Source of the DNA: JASMHC01 sp964453855
Lineage (GTDB): Bacteria; Pseudomonadota; Alphaproteobacteria; Rhodobacterales; Rhodobacteraceae
Direction of reading: 5' to 3'
Length of the DNA: 64,000 bases
NCBI GenBank assembly: GCA_964453855.1
Contig: CAYVRN010000005.1
Span: forward strand, 1-64,000
Below, piece after piece: positions 53,685 through 62,985 of the stretch. How positions within the stretch are numbered: the first letter of the stretch is position 1; every line of letters starts with the position of its first letter. A model generated the notes under the pieces. The model did not search any database. It was not told where the DNA came from and was given only the letters and a program-made list of their open reading frames with translations. The position numbers were made by a program, and so were the translations under genes.

Positions 53685-53780
53685 GTGCGTCTCTGTGCCT
53701 TGGCACTTCGGGGAAAGTCAACCTTGAGCCTGACGGCTTTTGCCCCCATATACAACGCAGAAAGCAAACCGGAGCGTGCC

Positions 53781-54026
53781 ATGCAGACCCGTAACAAAAT
53801 CCTTGATGATTTCTCGCAACTGATGACCAATGCGATGGGCGTGGCTCAGGGGGCCAAGGACGAGGCCGAAACCGCCTTGAAGTCGATGCTGGATCGCTGG
53901 CTAGCCGATCGAGATTTCGTGACTCGGGAAGAATTTGATGCCGTCCGTGCAATGGCTCAGAAAGCTCGGGAAGAGAACGATGCGCTGAAAGCAAGGATTG
54001 ACGCGCTAGAAAAGAACGGCAACTAA
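53781..54026 (+). CDS. UbiK-like (BMFP/DUF526) accessory factor
   Basis: An 81-residue, two-helix coiled-coil protein: ILDDFSQLMTNAMGVAQGAK and FVTREEFDAVRAMAQKAREE with a C-terminal leucine-type coil. The BMFP/UbiK family assists aerobic ubiquinone synthesis and fuses membranes in vitro. GGAG precedes the ATG at 53781; the longer frame overlaps lgt's promoter region. Confidence 0.85.
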   Translation: MQTRNKILDDFSQLMTNAMGVAQGAKDEAETALKSMLDRWLADRDFVTREEFDAVRAMAQKAREENDALKARIDALEKNGN

Positions 54027-54099
54027 GCCTTTTTGCCGTTACCCTAACTTTTGCAGGATAAATGTGTGCTTCTAATCACCGCAGGTGAGGTCTTTGACG

Positions 54100-54315
54100 T
54101 TAAGAGTTCTTTTTTTGCTCTTTCAATTCATGCGCCACAAGCGCATTGGCATGCCCGTGACCCAAGCCGTGCTCGGATTTCAGGACTGCCACAATCTCCA
54201 TGTGCTTCTTATCCAAATTATTCCTGATAATAGCTTTCCAATAGTCGATTGGTTGACCGTATTTCTTTTCGATGGACGGAAAGTAAGACGCAGGTCCTTT
54301 TACTGTTGTTGCCAT
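54100..54315 (-). CDS. DUF4287 small protein
   Basis: A 71-residue protein: GPASYFPSIEKKYGQPIDYW and GLGHGHANALVAHEL match DUF4287. Cytoplasmic and helical, function unknown. AAGGATCATCAAA precedes the ATG. Alone between ubiK and the AhpD-like gene. Confidence 0.85.
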   Translation of the reverse strand: MATTVKGPASYFPSIEKKYGQPIDYWKAIIRNNLDKKHMEIVAVLKSEHGLGHGHANALVAHELKEQKKNS

Positions 54316-54431
54316 TTTGATGATCCTTGAAGGGGTTATTCCTGAAGTCTATGGCGAAGAATGCAGCACCTTCGCCCATCAGTTTGAACACCGCGAACGC
54401 AGCGTCCACGGCTTATACCGCGTGTGTGTTT

Positions 54432-54998
54432 TTACCGAAACGCCCCGTGATACTGATCGTTCGGACGCTGATCCGTGGCCGAGGCCATGCGGTTTGACAT
54501 ATTATAAAACGCAGCCACAGCTGAAATGTCCCATATATCCCGGTCCGAGAAACCCACGTCGCGCAGCACTTGGCGGTCGGACTCTTCAATCTTGTGGCTG
54601 GCCTCGGTGACCTTTTCAGCGAAATCAAGCATGGCTTTTTGACGAGGGTCCAGATCGGCGGCACGGTAGTTCATCACCATCATTTCGCCCAAAATCGGGT
54701 CACCCGAAAGCTGACGCACAGCAGCACCGTGAGCCGTCAGGCAGTAGAAGCACTTGTTGATCGACGACACGACCACTGCGATCATCTCGCGCTCCAGTTT
54801 GGACAAACCGCTATCGGCCAGCATCAAGTCGTTGTACATTGCCGTAAAGGCATTCAATTTGTCGATATCGAAGGCGTAGGCCTGAAGCACGTTCGGCACC
54901 ATGCCCAGCTTGTCCTGACAAACGTCAAAGTATTTTTGGGTTTTTTCCGGCAGTGGATCGACCATCGGCAGGTCAAGGGCGGTGATGCGGTTTGTCAT
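54432..54998 (-). CDS. AhpD-like peroxidase-related protein (carboxymuconolactone decarboxylase fold)
   Basis: A 188-residue protein. CFYCLTAHG near residue 92 is the CxxC-x3-H active site of the AhpD/peroxidase-related subfamily; LSKLEREMIAVVVSSIN leads into it. It likely reduces peroxides with help of a thiol donor. Three bases after the GNAT gene's stop, same strand. Confidence 0.88.
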   Translation of the reverse strand: MTNRITALDLPMVDPLPEKTQKYFDVCQDKLGMVPNVLQAYAFDIDKLNAFTAMYNDLMLADSGLSKLEREMIAVVVSSINKCFYCLTAHGAAVRQLSGDPILGEMMVMNYRAADLDPRQKAMLDFAEKVTEASHKIEESDRQVLRDVGFSDRDIWDISAVAAFYNMSNRMASATDQRPNDQYHGAFR

Positions 54999-55001
54999 GG
55001 C

Positions 55002-55730
55002 TTAGTCCTCGGGCTTAATGCGATAATGGTATCGCCCTATCTCTGTCATACCCAGCTTGCGATACAAGCCATTCGCTGCGTCATTTGCAACGGTGCAGAC
55101 CACCGACATGTGCGAAGCGTTATTTTTTTCAGCCCAAATCGCGGCCTGAGCCATCATCTTTTCCGCACCACCCTTGCGACGCTGATGGGGCAGGATTTCC
55201 AGCGCGTGAACCATGGCAATGCCGTCGTGGATGGCAACAAATCCTGTCCCGCCCGGGCTGTCATCCCACCGACCCAGAACAGAGGTTTTAGGACCCTTGG
55301 CCCGGTGCATGACTTTCCATCGGCCGGGGCCGATGCCGCCGGATTGCCAGATATCCCACGCAATCGCCAGCGGTTCCCAGACCACAAAGGTACTGACACG
55401 CGGCGGCACATTGCGGGCCAGATCGCGGACGGGGATCGCATACATCACTACGGGATCAACGATGGTATAGCCATGCTCGTCCAAAACCACATCCAGCAAC
55501 TCATCCCCTTCGCGGATCATAAACAGCGAAGTTTGCCCTAGCGCTCGCATCGCGTCTTCGGCGGCGTGAATATCCGCTCCGGTCCAGTCGCTGCGAAGGG
55601 TGGTTGCGGCTGACACACGTTTGCCCCCGCCCTGTCCGTCACGAATTTTGAAGGCACCAACAGTCTGGAATGCGGCGGCAGGCCATGTGCCGTCGATCAC
55701 GTCGTATAGGGTATAAGAGTCGGGCATCAT
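55002..55730 (-). CDS. GNAT-family N-acetyltransferase
   Basis: A 242-residue protein. The C-terminal third carries the GNAT core: HALEILPHQRRKGGAEKMM (acetyl-CoA loop Q/R-x-x-G-x-G/A) and NGLYRKLGM. The N-terminal 130 residues are a less conserved first half. Substrate unknown. ATGA overlap with the CinA-like gene's stop. Confidence 0.83.
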   Translation of the reverse strand: MMPDSYTLYDVIDGTWPAAAFQTVGAFKIRDGQGGGKRVSAATTLRSDWTGADIHAAEDAMRALGQTSLFMIREGDELLDVVLDEHGYTIVDPVVMYAIPVRDLARNVPPRVSTFVVWEPLAIAWDIWQSGGIGPGRWKVMHRAKGPKTSVLGRWDDSPGGTGFVAIHDGIAMVHALEILPHQRRKGGAEKMMAQAAIWAEKNNASHMSVVCTVANDAANGLYRKLGMTEIGRYHYRIKPED

Positions 55731-56449
55731 TCCTGAAACATCCTTCCAAGGCGCAGGATTGCAGCATCCACCTGCACGCCTTCGGTGCCACGGATAACAA
55801 TTTGCGCGCCGAAAACCCCGTCGCGCTGGAACGGGTAGGAACCAATGGAAAGGTCAGGAAAATCCTCGGCCAATTGGCGCAGGGGGCCGGCAATATCACC
55901 TTCGCCGCGCATGATTGTCAGCGATTGGCTAAGCAGCGGGGAACCACCCGTCAGCGTCGGCAGGACCGAGGCGACCATCGCCTGAAATACCGACGGAACC
56001 CCTGCCATGACGTGGACGTTTTCGATGGTAAAACCAGGAGCCGTGGAAACGGGGTTGTCGATTAGCGCGGCCTCGGCGGGAATACGGGCCATGCGCAGAC
56101 GGGCCTCGTTCAGCTCGCGCCCTGTGCGTTCGTACATATCTGCCAGCAACTGGCGGGCGTCTTCGCGCACGTCGATGGTCTGACCAAAGGCCTCGGCCAT
56201 GCAGTCGGCGGTGATGTCATCATGGGTCGGACCGATACCGCCGCTTGAGAAAACATTGTCGTAGGTTGCTGACAATTCACGCGCCGCTTTGACGATCGCG
56301 GGCGCGTCATCAGACACCACACGGACCTCTTTCAGGTCAATCCCAACTTTGGCAAGTTCCCCCGCCAGATAGTACATATTCGCATCGCGAGTGCGGCCCG
56401 AGAGGATCTCATCTCCGATCACGAGCATGGCGGCGGTGGGGTTGGGCAT
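55727..56449 (-). CDS. CinA-type molybdopterin-binding domain protein
   Basis: A 240-residue MoaB/Mog-like domain: AMLVIGDEILSGRTRDANMY, SSGGIGPTHDDIT and VMAGVPSVFQAM are CinA/COG1058 signatures. The C-terminal CinA deamidase domain is missing, as in the stand-alone form. May hydrolyse FAD or ADP-ribose, or act in NAD recycling. AAGGAG precedes the ATG at 56449. Confidence 0.88.
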   Translation of the reverse strand: MPNPTAAMLVIGDEILSGRTRDANMYYLAGELAKVGIDLKEVRVVSDDAPAIVKAARELSATYDNVFSSGGIGPTHDDITADCMAEAFGQTIDVREDARQLLADMYERTGRELNEARLRMARIPAEAALIDNPVSTAPGFTIENVHVMAGVPSVFQAMVASVLPTLTGGSPLLSQSLTIMRGEGDIAGPLRQLAEDFPDLSIGSYPFQRDGVFGAQIVIRGTEGVQVDAAILRLGRMFQE

Positions 56450-56494
56450 AGGGCTCTCCTTGTCAGGTGATAGGGAACGGTATAGGCCCCAGAC

Positions 56495-57199
56495 ATGCAG
56501 TTTCAAACCCCTCTTGTGCCCGCCCGCCTGATCCGTCGCTACAAACGCTTTCTGGCCGATATCCGGTTGGACGACGGGCGTGAGGTCACGGCCCATTGCG
56601 CCAACCCCGGCAGCATGATGGGACTGGCCGAGGAAGGCATGAAAATCTGGGTCGAGCCGAATGACGATCCGAGGAAAAAGCTGAAATACGGCTGGCGGTT
56701 GGTGGATCACGAGAACGGTCATTTCACGGGTGTGGATACGGCGGTTCCAAACCGTGCGTTAAGGGCTGCGCTTATGGCGGGCGAAGTGCACGAGTTTGCC
56801 GCCTATTCCGAGGTTCTGCCCGAGCAGAAATACGGCGAGAAAAGCCGGATTGATTTCCTGTTGAAGGGTGACGGGTTGCCGGATGCCTATATCGAGGTGA
56901 AATCAGTGACTTTGTCGCGACAGGCAGGTTTGGCCGAGTTTCCCGACAGTGTGACGGCACGCGGCACAAAGCATCTGGGCGAACTGGCCGCGATGGTGGA
57001 ATTGGGACATCGCGCTGTGATGTTCTATTTGGTGCAGCGGACTGATTGCACGGCGATGGCCTTAGCGGGCGATATTGATCCGGCCTATGCCGCAGCTTTT
57101 GCGAATGCTCGGGCGGCTGGAGTTGAGGTGCTGTGTTACGACACGCGGATATCGCCAGAGCGGGTTGAACTCGGGCAGGTGCTGGACGTGAAATCTTGA
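56495..57199 (+). CDS. sfsA: SfsA-family sugar-fermentation stimulation / nuclease-like protein
   Basis: A 234-residue protein: CANPGSMMGL (here after VTAH), SRIDFLLKG, AYIEVKSVTLSR and FPDSVTARGTKHLGEL, matching SfsA (nuclease-like PD-(D/E)xK core with E-V-K). Role uncertain in vivo. Divergent from the CinA-like gene. Confidence 0.93.
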   Translation: MQFQTPLVPARLIRRYKRFLADIRLDDGREVTAHCANPGSMMGLAEEGMKIWVEPNDDPRKKLKYGWRLVDHENGHFTGVDTAVPNRALRAALMAGEVHEFAAYSEVLPEQKYGEKSRIDFLLKGDGLPDAYIEVKSVTLSRQAGLAEFPDSVTARGTKHLGELAAMVELGHRAVMFYLVQRTDCTAMALAGDIDPAYAAAFANARAAGVEVLCYDTRISPERVELGQVLDVKS

Positions 57200-57283
57200 A
57201 AAGATTTCAGAAAGCGTTCTTTTCATGAACGCGGGCGTTGATTGCACTTGACCCCTGATCGCGTTAATGAAAACGCGGTTTAA

Positions 57284-58108
57284 ATGACGGAGATCGATGT
57301 GAACGACCACAAGGGCCGCGTGACGCGGGACGGGATCAGAATTTACGAACAGGCGGACTTCGCCGGTATGCACGCAGCGGGCAAACTGGCGGCGCAGATT
57401 CTAGACGAAATGATCGAACACGTCTTTCCGTGTCAGACCACTGGCGAAATCGACCGGATCATCGAGGAAAAAGTCGTCAAAGCAGGCGCCGTATCTGCCA
57501 CCATTGGTTATCGCGGATATCAGCACGCCAGCTGCATCAGCGTGAACCACGTGGTGTGCCATGGCATCCCTGGCGACAAGAAGCTGAAGGATGGCGATAT
57601 CCTGAACATCGACGTCACCGTGATTGTCGATGGATGGTACGGTGACACCAGCCGTATGTATGTGGCGGGCAAGATGAACCGCAAAGCGGAACGACTGATT
57701 CAGGTGACCCATGACAGCCTGATGAAAGGCATCGAGGCCGTAAAGCCCGGCAACACATTTGGCGACATCGGCAACGCAATTCAAACCTATGTCGAAACCC
57801 AGCGCATGAGCGTTGTGCGCGACTTCTGCGGTCACGGTTTGGGACGGGTGTTCCACTCGCCACCCAATGTGCTGCACTATGGGCGTGCCGGTTCCGGGGC
57901 CGTTCTGGAAGAAGGCATGTTCTTTACCATCGAACCGATGGTAAATCTGGGCCGCGCCGAAACCAAGGTGCTGTCGGATGACTGGACAGCCGTGACTCGC
58001 GACAAATCCTTATCGGCGCAGTTCGAGCATTCGATTGGCGTGACCGCAGACGGCTGCGAGATTTTCACCCTGTCGCCCGCGGGAAAGTTTCATCCGACCT
58101 ACGGGTAA
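57284..58108 (+). CDS. map: Methionine aminopeptidase, type I
   Basis: A 274-residue pita-bread metalloprotease with the five metal ligands: DVTVIVDGWYGDTSR (two Asp), GHGLGRVFHSPP (His), FTIEPM (Glu) and FEHSIGVT (Glu). It removes N-terminal Met from new proteins. A GTG at 57299 has GGAG 6 bases upstream and is a credible alternative start, which would drop five residues. Confidence 0.95.
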   Translation: MTEIDVNDHKGRVTRDGIRIYEQADFAGMHAAGKLAAQILDEMIEHVFPCQTTGEIDRIIEEKVVKAGAVSATIGYRGYQHASCISVNHVVCHGIPGDKKLKDGDILNIDVTVIVDGWYGDTSRMYVAGKMNRKAERLIQVTHDSLMKGIEAVKPGNTFGDIGNAIQTYVETQRMSVVRDFCGHGLGRVFHSPPNVLHYGRAGSGAVLEEGMFFTIEPMVNLGRAETKVLSDDWTAVTRDKSLSAQFEHSIGVTADGCEIFTLSPAGKFHPTYG

Positions 58109-58152
58109 ACCTTATCCTTGACCCCGCTTCGCTTTCGATCAAGCGTGCTAGC

Positions 58153-59307
58153 ATGACAAAAGACACAATCATCATCGGCGGCGGGATCGTCGGCTGTGCA
58201 ATCGCCTTTGAACTGGCGCGCACTGGAAACCGCGTAGTTCTATTGGAACAAGGCAAACTGGCCGAAGGTACAACCGGCAACAGCTTTGCTTGGGCCAATG
58301 CATCCTCGAAAACCGGCGACGAAGCGTATCATCGTCTGAATGCTGCAGGGGTTACTGCATATCAAAATTTGGCGAAGAACCACGGCGCAGAGCGTTTCGG
58401 GATCAATCCGTGTGGTGCTGTGTATGCTGTGCCTTTGACAGACTCCATCGGGTGCCAAGCTATGCGTGACGAATTCGCGATCTTGCAGGGCTACGATTAC
58501 CCCAGTCGGTGGCTGAACGCCGGCGACCTGTTGAAAGAATGCGGCGATCTGACATTTCCGGATGGTACAGAAGGCGTTCTATTTCCCACGGACATGGTGA
58601 TCGACGCACCAAAGGCGACGCGGGCTTTCGCGGACCTTGCGAAAGATGCCGGAGCCGAGGTTCGACAAGACTGCGTGGCAATGACATTGCTTGCCGATGA
58701 CGAGGGTGTGGTGCAAGGCGTAGGGACCGAAGGCGGACCTATTTATGCACCTTGGGTCATACTGGCCACTGGACGCGACACGGGGCGCGTGCTGTCCGAA
58801 ATGACTGGATACGACGGGTTCGCCACACGCTTTCCTTTGCGCGAAGTACCGGGGCTTTTGCTGACAACACCCCCGTTGAACCCAAACCCACTGAACCGGA
58901 TATATTTCGGATCGACGACCAACGAACTGCACCTTCTTCCTGCCCCGAACGGCGGCATTCGCATCGGATCAGACGATGTGGACGGGATCATCTGGGACGA
59001 CCGCAGCAATGACGCCATGGAACGCGGTGGACAGGCATTGCTAGATCGCGCGTCACAAGTTCTGCCAGGGTTAAAAGACCGCGTTGCGCTGGAAGACTGC
59101 ACTTTACAGGTCGGCGTGCGCCCCTACCCCGAAGACGGGCGAAGTATAATCGGACCGATCCCGGGGGCCGACAAGATGATCGTGGTTGCGACCCATAGCG
59201 GAATCACATTGGCGCCCATCATCGCCAAACATGTGGCGCGATTGGTAGCGGGTGAAGAGACGCCTGAATTGGACGCATTCAGCCTATCGCGCTTTCCCGG
59301 ATTTTGA
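58153..59307 (+). CDS. DadA-like FAD-dependent amino-acid oxidoreductase
   Basis: A 384-residue DAO-family flavoprotein: IIIGGGIVGCAIAFELARTG (residues 6-25) binds FAD, followed by EGTTGNSFAWANASSK, and VGVRPYPEDGRSIIGPIPG with HSGITLAPIIA at the C-terminus. Probably dehydrogenates an amino or imino acid. First gene of the catabolic cluster; a D-proline/cis-hydroxyproline-type substrate is a hypothesis from context. Confidence 0.86.
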   Translation: MTKDTIIIGGGIVGCAIAFELARTGNRVVLLEQGKLAEGTTGNSFAWANASSKTGDEAYHRLNAAGVTAYQNLAKNHGAERFGINPCGAVYAVPLTDSIGCQAMRDEFAILQGYDYPSRWLNAGDLLKECGDLTFPDGTEGVLFPTDMVIDAPKATRAFADLAKDAGAEVRQDCVAMTLLADDEGVVQGVGTEGGPIYAPWVILATGRDTGRVLSEMTGYDGFATRFPLREVPGLLLTTPPLNPNPLNRIYFGSTTNELHLLPAPNGGIRIGSDDVDGIIWDDRSNDAMERGGQALLDRASQVLPGLKDRVALEDCTLQVGVRPYPEDGRSIIGPIPGADKMIVVATHSGITLAPIIAKHVARLVAGEETPELDAFSLSRFPGF

Positions 59308-59428
59308 GCATCCTCAACTTCTTTATGAAGAAATTTCCGCTTTCCTTCTGTTGAGACTTCCCTTGCGTCAACATATCAAGGACACGCTGCATTGCAGCAT
59401 TTCTTTGACTAATGAAGGGACCTGTTCG

Positions 59429-60466
59429 TTGAACATCCTCAAGACTACCGCCTTCGTCGCCGCTTTGGGCCTGTCCACAACCTCTGCAATCGCGCAAGAG
59501 GTCACTTTGCGGTTCCAGCACTTCGTCTCACCAAACTCGGCCAATCCAAAATACTTTATCGAACCTTGGGCGAAAAAGGTCGAAGAGGAATCGAATGGCC
59601 GCATCAAGATCGAGATTTTCCCGTTCATGCAGTTAGGCGGTGCAGCGCCCGAGCAGTACGAATTGATCCGCGACGGTGTCATCGATGGCGGATGGGTGAT
59701 CCCCGGCTATACACCCGGCGTGTTCCCCGAAGTCGAAGCGCTAGAGCTGCCGTTCATGACCCCGAAATCGGGCGAGCTGGCCTCGATCTCGGCTTGGCGT
59801 TACACGCAAAAGTACCTGATGGATGACTTGGATGATGTGCACGTAATCACCACGCACATGCACGGCCCTGGGTTGGTGCACAAAATCGGCGATGGAATTC
59901 AGACCATCGAAGACTTTGAAGGCTTGAAACTGCGTGGTCCATCGCGCCCTGCAACTTTGCTATTGGATAAGTTGGGCGCGACTCCTGTCGGAATGCCCGT
60001 TCCGGCCTTTCCCGAAGCACTGGCCAAAGGCGTTGTCGATGGTGGTGTGATCACTTGGGAAATGTCCCCTTCGCTGAAACTGGACGAGTTGACGGACAGC
60101 CACACCGACGTGTCCGGTGATAAGGCTCTTTATAACCTGTTCTTCATCTGGGCGATGAACAAGGACAGCTATAACCGTTTGCCGGATGAACTAAAAACAA
60201 TCATCGACGCGAACTCGGGCGAGTTCGCGGCCGCGTGGGCGGGTCGCGCACACGACACCGGCGATGCGGATGGCAAGTTGCAGATGGAGGAATCCGGCAA
60301 CGAACTGGCCATTATCCCGGAAGATGTGACCGCTCAAATGCGGGCGCTTGGCGCCGAGGTTGAAGCCGAGTGGATCGCAGACATCTCGGGCAAGGGCTAC
60401 GACGCAGCGGCGCTGGTAGCGGATGCCAAAGCAATCATCGCCGAAGTGATGGCTGAAAAGCAGTAA
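59429..60466 (+). CDS. TRAP transporter substrate-binding protein (DctP family)
   Basis: A 345-residue periplasmic receptor. The start is a TTG with AAGGGA 8 bases upstream, giving signal peptide MNILKTTAFVAALGLSTTSA-IAQ. The DctP core has RFQHFVSPNSANP, AKKVEEESNGRIKIEIFP and LKLRGPSRPATLLLDKLGA (carboxylate-binding Arg). It would feed a DctQM membrane pair not visible here. Ends at a clear terminator. Confidence 0.9.
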   Translation: MNILKTTAFVAALGLSTTSAIAQEVTLRFQHFVSPNSANPKYFIEPWAKKVEEESNGRIKIEIFPFMQLGGAAPEQYELIRDGVIDGGWVIPGYTPGVFPEVEALELPFMTPKSGELASISAWRYTQKYLMDDLDDVHVITTHMHGPGLVHKIGDGIQTIEDFEGLKLRGPSRPATLLLDKLGATPVGMPVPAFPEALAKGVVDGGVITWEMSPSLKLDELTDSHTDVSGDKALYNLFFIWAMNKDSYNRLPDELKTIIDANSGEFAAAWAGRAHDTGDADGKLQMEESGNELAIIPEDVTAQMRALGAEVEAEWIADISGKGYDAAALVADAKAIIAEVMAEKQ

Positions 60467-60488
60467 AGCTTTTGACGCAATCAAATGA

Positions 60489-60516
60489 AACGGGGCGGCT
60501 TCTGCGGCCCCGTTTT
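60489..60516 (+). terminator. Terminator after the TRAP receptor gene
   Basis: AACGGGGC / GCCCCGTT (60489-60496 with 60507-60514) and TTTT. Separates dctP from the lysR gene. Confidence 0.85.
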
Positions 60517-60537
60517 CAATGATGGCACTGGCGTGAA

Positions 60538-60552
60538 TTCAGAAATTCTGAA
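60538..60552. promoter_or_regulatory. Palindromic operator candidate before lysR
   Basis: TTCAGAAATTCTGAA is a perfect 15-base palindrome, 12 bases before the lysR ATG. It fits the T-N11-A pattern (TCAGAAATTCTGA) of LysR-type binding sites and would suit autorepression. Confidence 0.6.
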
Positions 60553-60564
60553 ACTATCAACTCC

Positions 60565-61428
60565 ATGTCGATTAAAATTGAAATGTTACGCTGTTTTCAG
60601 GCGGTGGCGGACTCGGGGTCTTTGGCCGTGGCCTCGGACCGGTTGGGGCGGACACCCTCGGCAGTGTCGATGATGCTCAAGCAGTTCGAAGATCACGTTG
60701 GCGCGCCGCTGTTTGAAACCAGCCGCAAATCGAAGCTGACCCCTTTGGGCACCCACGTTCTGGCAGAAGCCCGGCGCGAACTGGCGCATTTTGACCGGAC
60801 TGTGGTCATGATCGAGGGACTGTCGCGGGCAGAATTGGGATTGGTGCGCCTAGTGGCAACGCCGTCGGTGGCTCAGATGATCCTGCCGCCTGTGATACGG
60901 CGGTTTCTGATCAGTCACCCGAATGTGCAAATCGACATTCGCGATATGGACAGCCAGTCAGTGCATCAGGAAATGAGAGCCGAGCGGGCGGATATCGGGC
61001 TTGCGGGGATTGGCGCACTCTTAGGGTTTCCGTCCGAACCGCTGTTTCGCGATCCGTTCGGCGTTGTCTGCCGTGCCGATCATCCGCTCGCCCGGGATTG
61101 GGACAGACTGACCTGGGCTGATTTGGCGGATGTCAGCTATATCGCAAACGGCCTGTGCGACCAGATCCGCGATCCAGACTTTCGCCCCATCCGCGCAAGA
61201 GCGAAGCTTTCGGTTTTCAACACCGCTTCGCTACTTGGGCTGGTCCGCGAAGGGATTGGTGTGACGGTTCTACCCAAACTGGCAGTGCCCCCCGAGTTCA
61301 CCGATCTGGTGTTCCTGCCCTTGGTGGACAGCACAGCCCAGCGCGAGGTCTGGTTGCTGTCACAACCCGAAACGGTGATGACCCCTGCTGCGAATGCATT
61401 ATTGTGTGCTTTGAAGGGTAAGCTTTAA
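60565..61428 (+). CDS. LysR-family transcriptional regulator
   Basis: A 287-residue LTTR: winged helix-turn-helix at about 1-60 (MLRCFQAVADSGSLAVASDR, PSAVSMMLKQFEDHVGAPLF), effector domain from about 90. It probably controls the surrounding cluster; matching palindrome-like sites precede it and the aldehyde dehydrogenase gene. The ATG at 60565 is the first in frame; no strong Shine-Dalgarno. Confidence 0.92.
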   Translation: MSIKIEMLRCFQAVADSGSLAVASDRLGRTPSAVSMMLKQFEDHVGAPLFETSRKSKLTPLGTHVLAEARRELAHFDRTVVMIEGLSRAELGLVRLVATPSVAQMILPPVIRRFLISHPNVQIDIRDMDSQSVHQEMRAERADIGLAGIGALLGFPSEPLFRDPFGVVCRADHPLARDWDRLTWADLADVSYIANGLCDQIRDPDFRPIRARAKLSVFNTASLLGLVREGIGVTVLPKLAVPPEFTDLVFLPLVDSTAQREVWLLSQPETVMTPAANALLCALKGKL

Positions 61429-61429
61429 T

Positions 61430-61444
61430 TTCAATTTTTCTGAA
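61430..61444. promoter_or_regulatory. Second operator-like site before the aldehyde dehydrogenase
   Basis: TTCAATTTTTCTGAA shares 11 of 15 bases, including the whole TTCTGAA half, with the palindrome at 60538. It sits about 90 bases before the dehydrogenase ATG. Confidence 0.4.
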
Positions 61445-61533
61445 TATTAGTCAATTTCTTTGAGATTGATTGAATTTTAAGAATGTGGCCAGTTAACCTC
61501 CGAAACTTATGCGCAACAGGATTCTCAAATTTC

Positions 61534-62985
61534 ATGTCTTCAACAAAGCTGAACTATATCGCAGGCGAATGGGTCGCCGGACCATCGGAAATCGAAAACC
61601 TGAACCCGTCAGACCTAAGCGATGTCGTTGGCACGTTTACTCAGGCGTCGGCTTCGCAACTGAACGACGCCTTGAACGCTGCCGCCCGCGCCCAAATGGA
61701 ATGGGCCGCTTATGGCATGGAGCGCAAGCAGGCTGTTCTAATGAACATCGGTAACGAGATGATGGCCCGCGCCGAAGAGCTGGGCACGCTGCTATCCCGC
61801 GAAGAAGGCAAGCCGCTGGCCGAGGGCAAGGGCGAGGTCTTCCGCGCTGGTCAGTTCTTCACCTACTACGCTGCAGAATGCCTGCGTCAACTGGGCGAGA
61901 ACGCCGACAGCGTGCGCCCGAACATCGAAGTAGACGTGCGCCGTGAACCTGTGGGCGTTGTGGCTGTGATCAGCCCGTGGAACTTCCCCACTGCGACCGC
62001 CAGCTGGAAGATTGCGCCTGCGCTTTGTTATGGCAATGCGGTGATCTGGAAACCTGCGAATGTGACCCCTGCCAGTGCGGTTGCCCTGACCGAGATCATC
62101 AGCCGTCAGGACATTCCAGCGGGTCTGTTTAACTTGGTGATGGGTGCTGGCCGTGATGTGGGCCAGCGCTTAGTCGAAAGCTCGAAGATTGACGCGATCA
62201 GCTTTACCGGTTCGGTTCCTGTGGGGCGTGGTATTGCAACTGCCGCCGTGCAGAACTTCACCAAGATCCAAGCGGAAATGGGATCAAAGAACGCCTTGGC
62301 TGTGATGGACGACGCCGATCTGGATCTGGCTGTTACTCTGGCACTGGGCGGTGCGTTTGGCGGCACAGGTCAGAAATGTACCGCAAGCTCGCGCCTGGTG
62401 GTGCATTCGGCCATTCACGATGCATTCGTTGAAAAGCTGGTAGCTGGAGCACAGGCAATGAAGGTCGGACATGCCTTGGCCGAAGGCACCCAGATGGGAC
62501 CGGTGGTCAGCCAGCAGCAGTTGGAAGAAAACTTGGCCTATGTTGATCTGGGGCGCTCGGAAGGTGCAGAACTGGCGTGTGGCGGTCAGCGCCTGAACAT
62601 GGAGACCGAAGGCTACTACATGTCCCCCGGCGTGTTTCTGAACACAACCAACGACATGCGCATCAACCGTGAAGAAATGTTCGCGCCTCTGACATCGTTG
62701 ATCAAAGTGGACAGCTATGACGAAGCGCTCGCAACCGTAAACGACACCAACTTCGGTCTGACCTCGGGCATCGTGACCAAATCGCTGGCCCGCGCCACCC
62801 ACTTCCGCCGCAATGCGCGCACAGGTGTTGTCACTGTAAACCTGCCAACAGCAGGCACAGATTATCACGTTCCGTTTGGCGGACGCAGCGACAGTTCGTA
62901 TGGTCCTCGGGAACAAGGCAAAAACGCTGCCGAGTTCTATACTACTGTCAAAACCGCCTACATCGCCGCCGGAGACCCTGCATGA
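61534..62985 (+). CDS. Aldehyde dehydrogenase (NAD(P)-dependent)
   Basis: A 483-residue ALDH: SPWNFPTATASWKIAPAL, KPANVTPASA, FTGSVPVGRGI, EMGSKNALAVM (general-base Glu) and GGTGQKCTASSR with nucleophile C282. The family branch is near 2-oxoglutarate semialdehyde dehydrogenases. ATG at 61534 is used because the ALDH fold begins there. Its end overlaps the dipeptidase-like gene by 4 bases. Confidence 0.92.
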   Translation: MSSTKLNYIAGEWVAGPSEIENLNPSDLSDVVGTFTQASASQLNDALNAAARAQMEWAAYGMERKQAVLMNIGNEMMARAEELGTLLSREEGKPLAEGKGEVFRAGQFFTYYAAECLRQLGENADSVRPNIEVDVRREPVGVVAVISPWNFPTATASWKIAPALCYGNAVIWKPANVTPASAVALTEIISRQDIPAGLFNLVMGAGRDVGQRLVESSKIDAISFTGSVPVGRGIATAAVQNFTKIQAEMGSKNALAVMDDADLDLAVTLALGGAFGGTGQKCTASSRLVVHSAIHDAFVEKLVAGAQAMKVGHALAEGTQMGPVVSQQQLEENLAYVDLGRSEGAELACGGQRLNMETEGYYMSPGVFLNTTNDMRINREEMFAPLTSLIKVDSYDEALATVNDTNFGLTSGIVTKSLARATHFRRNARTGVVTVNLPTAGTDYHVPFGGRSDSSYGPREQGKNAAEFYTTVKTAYIAAGDPA

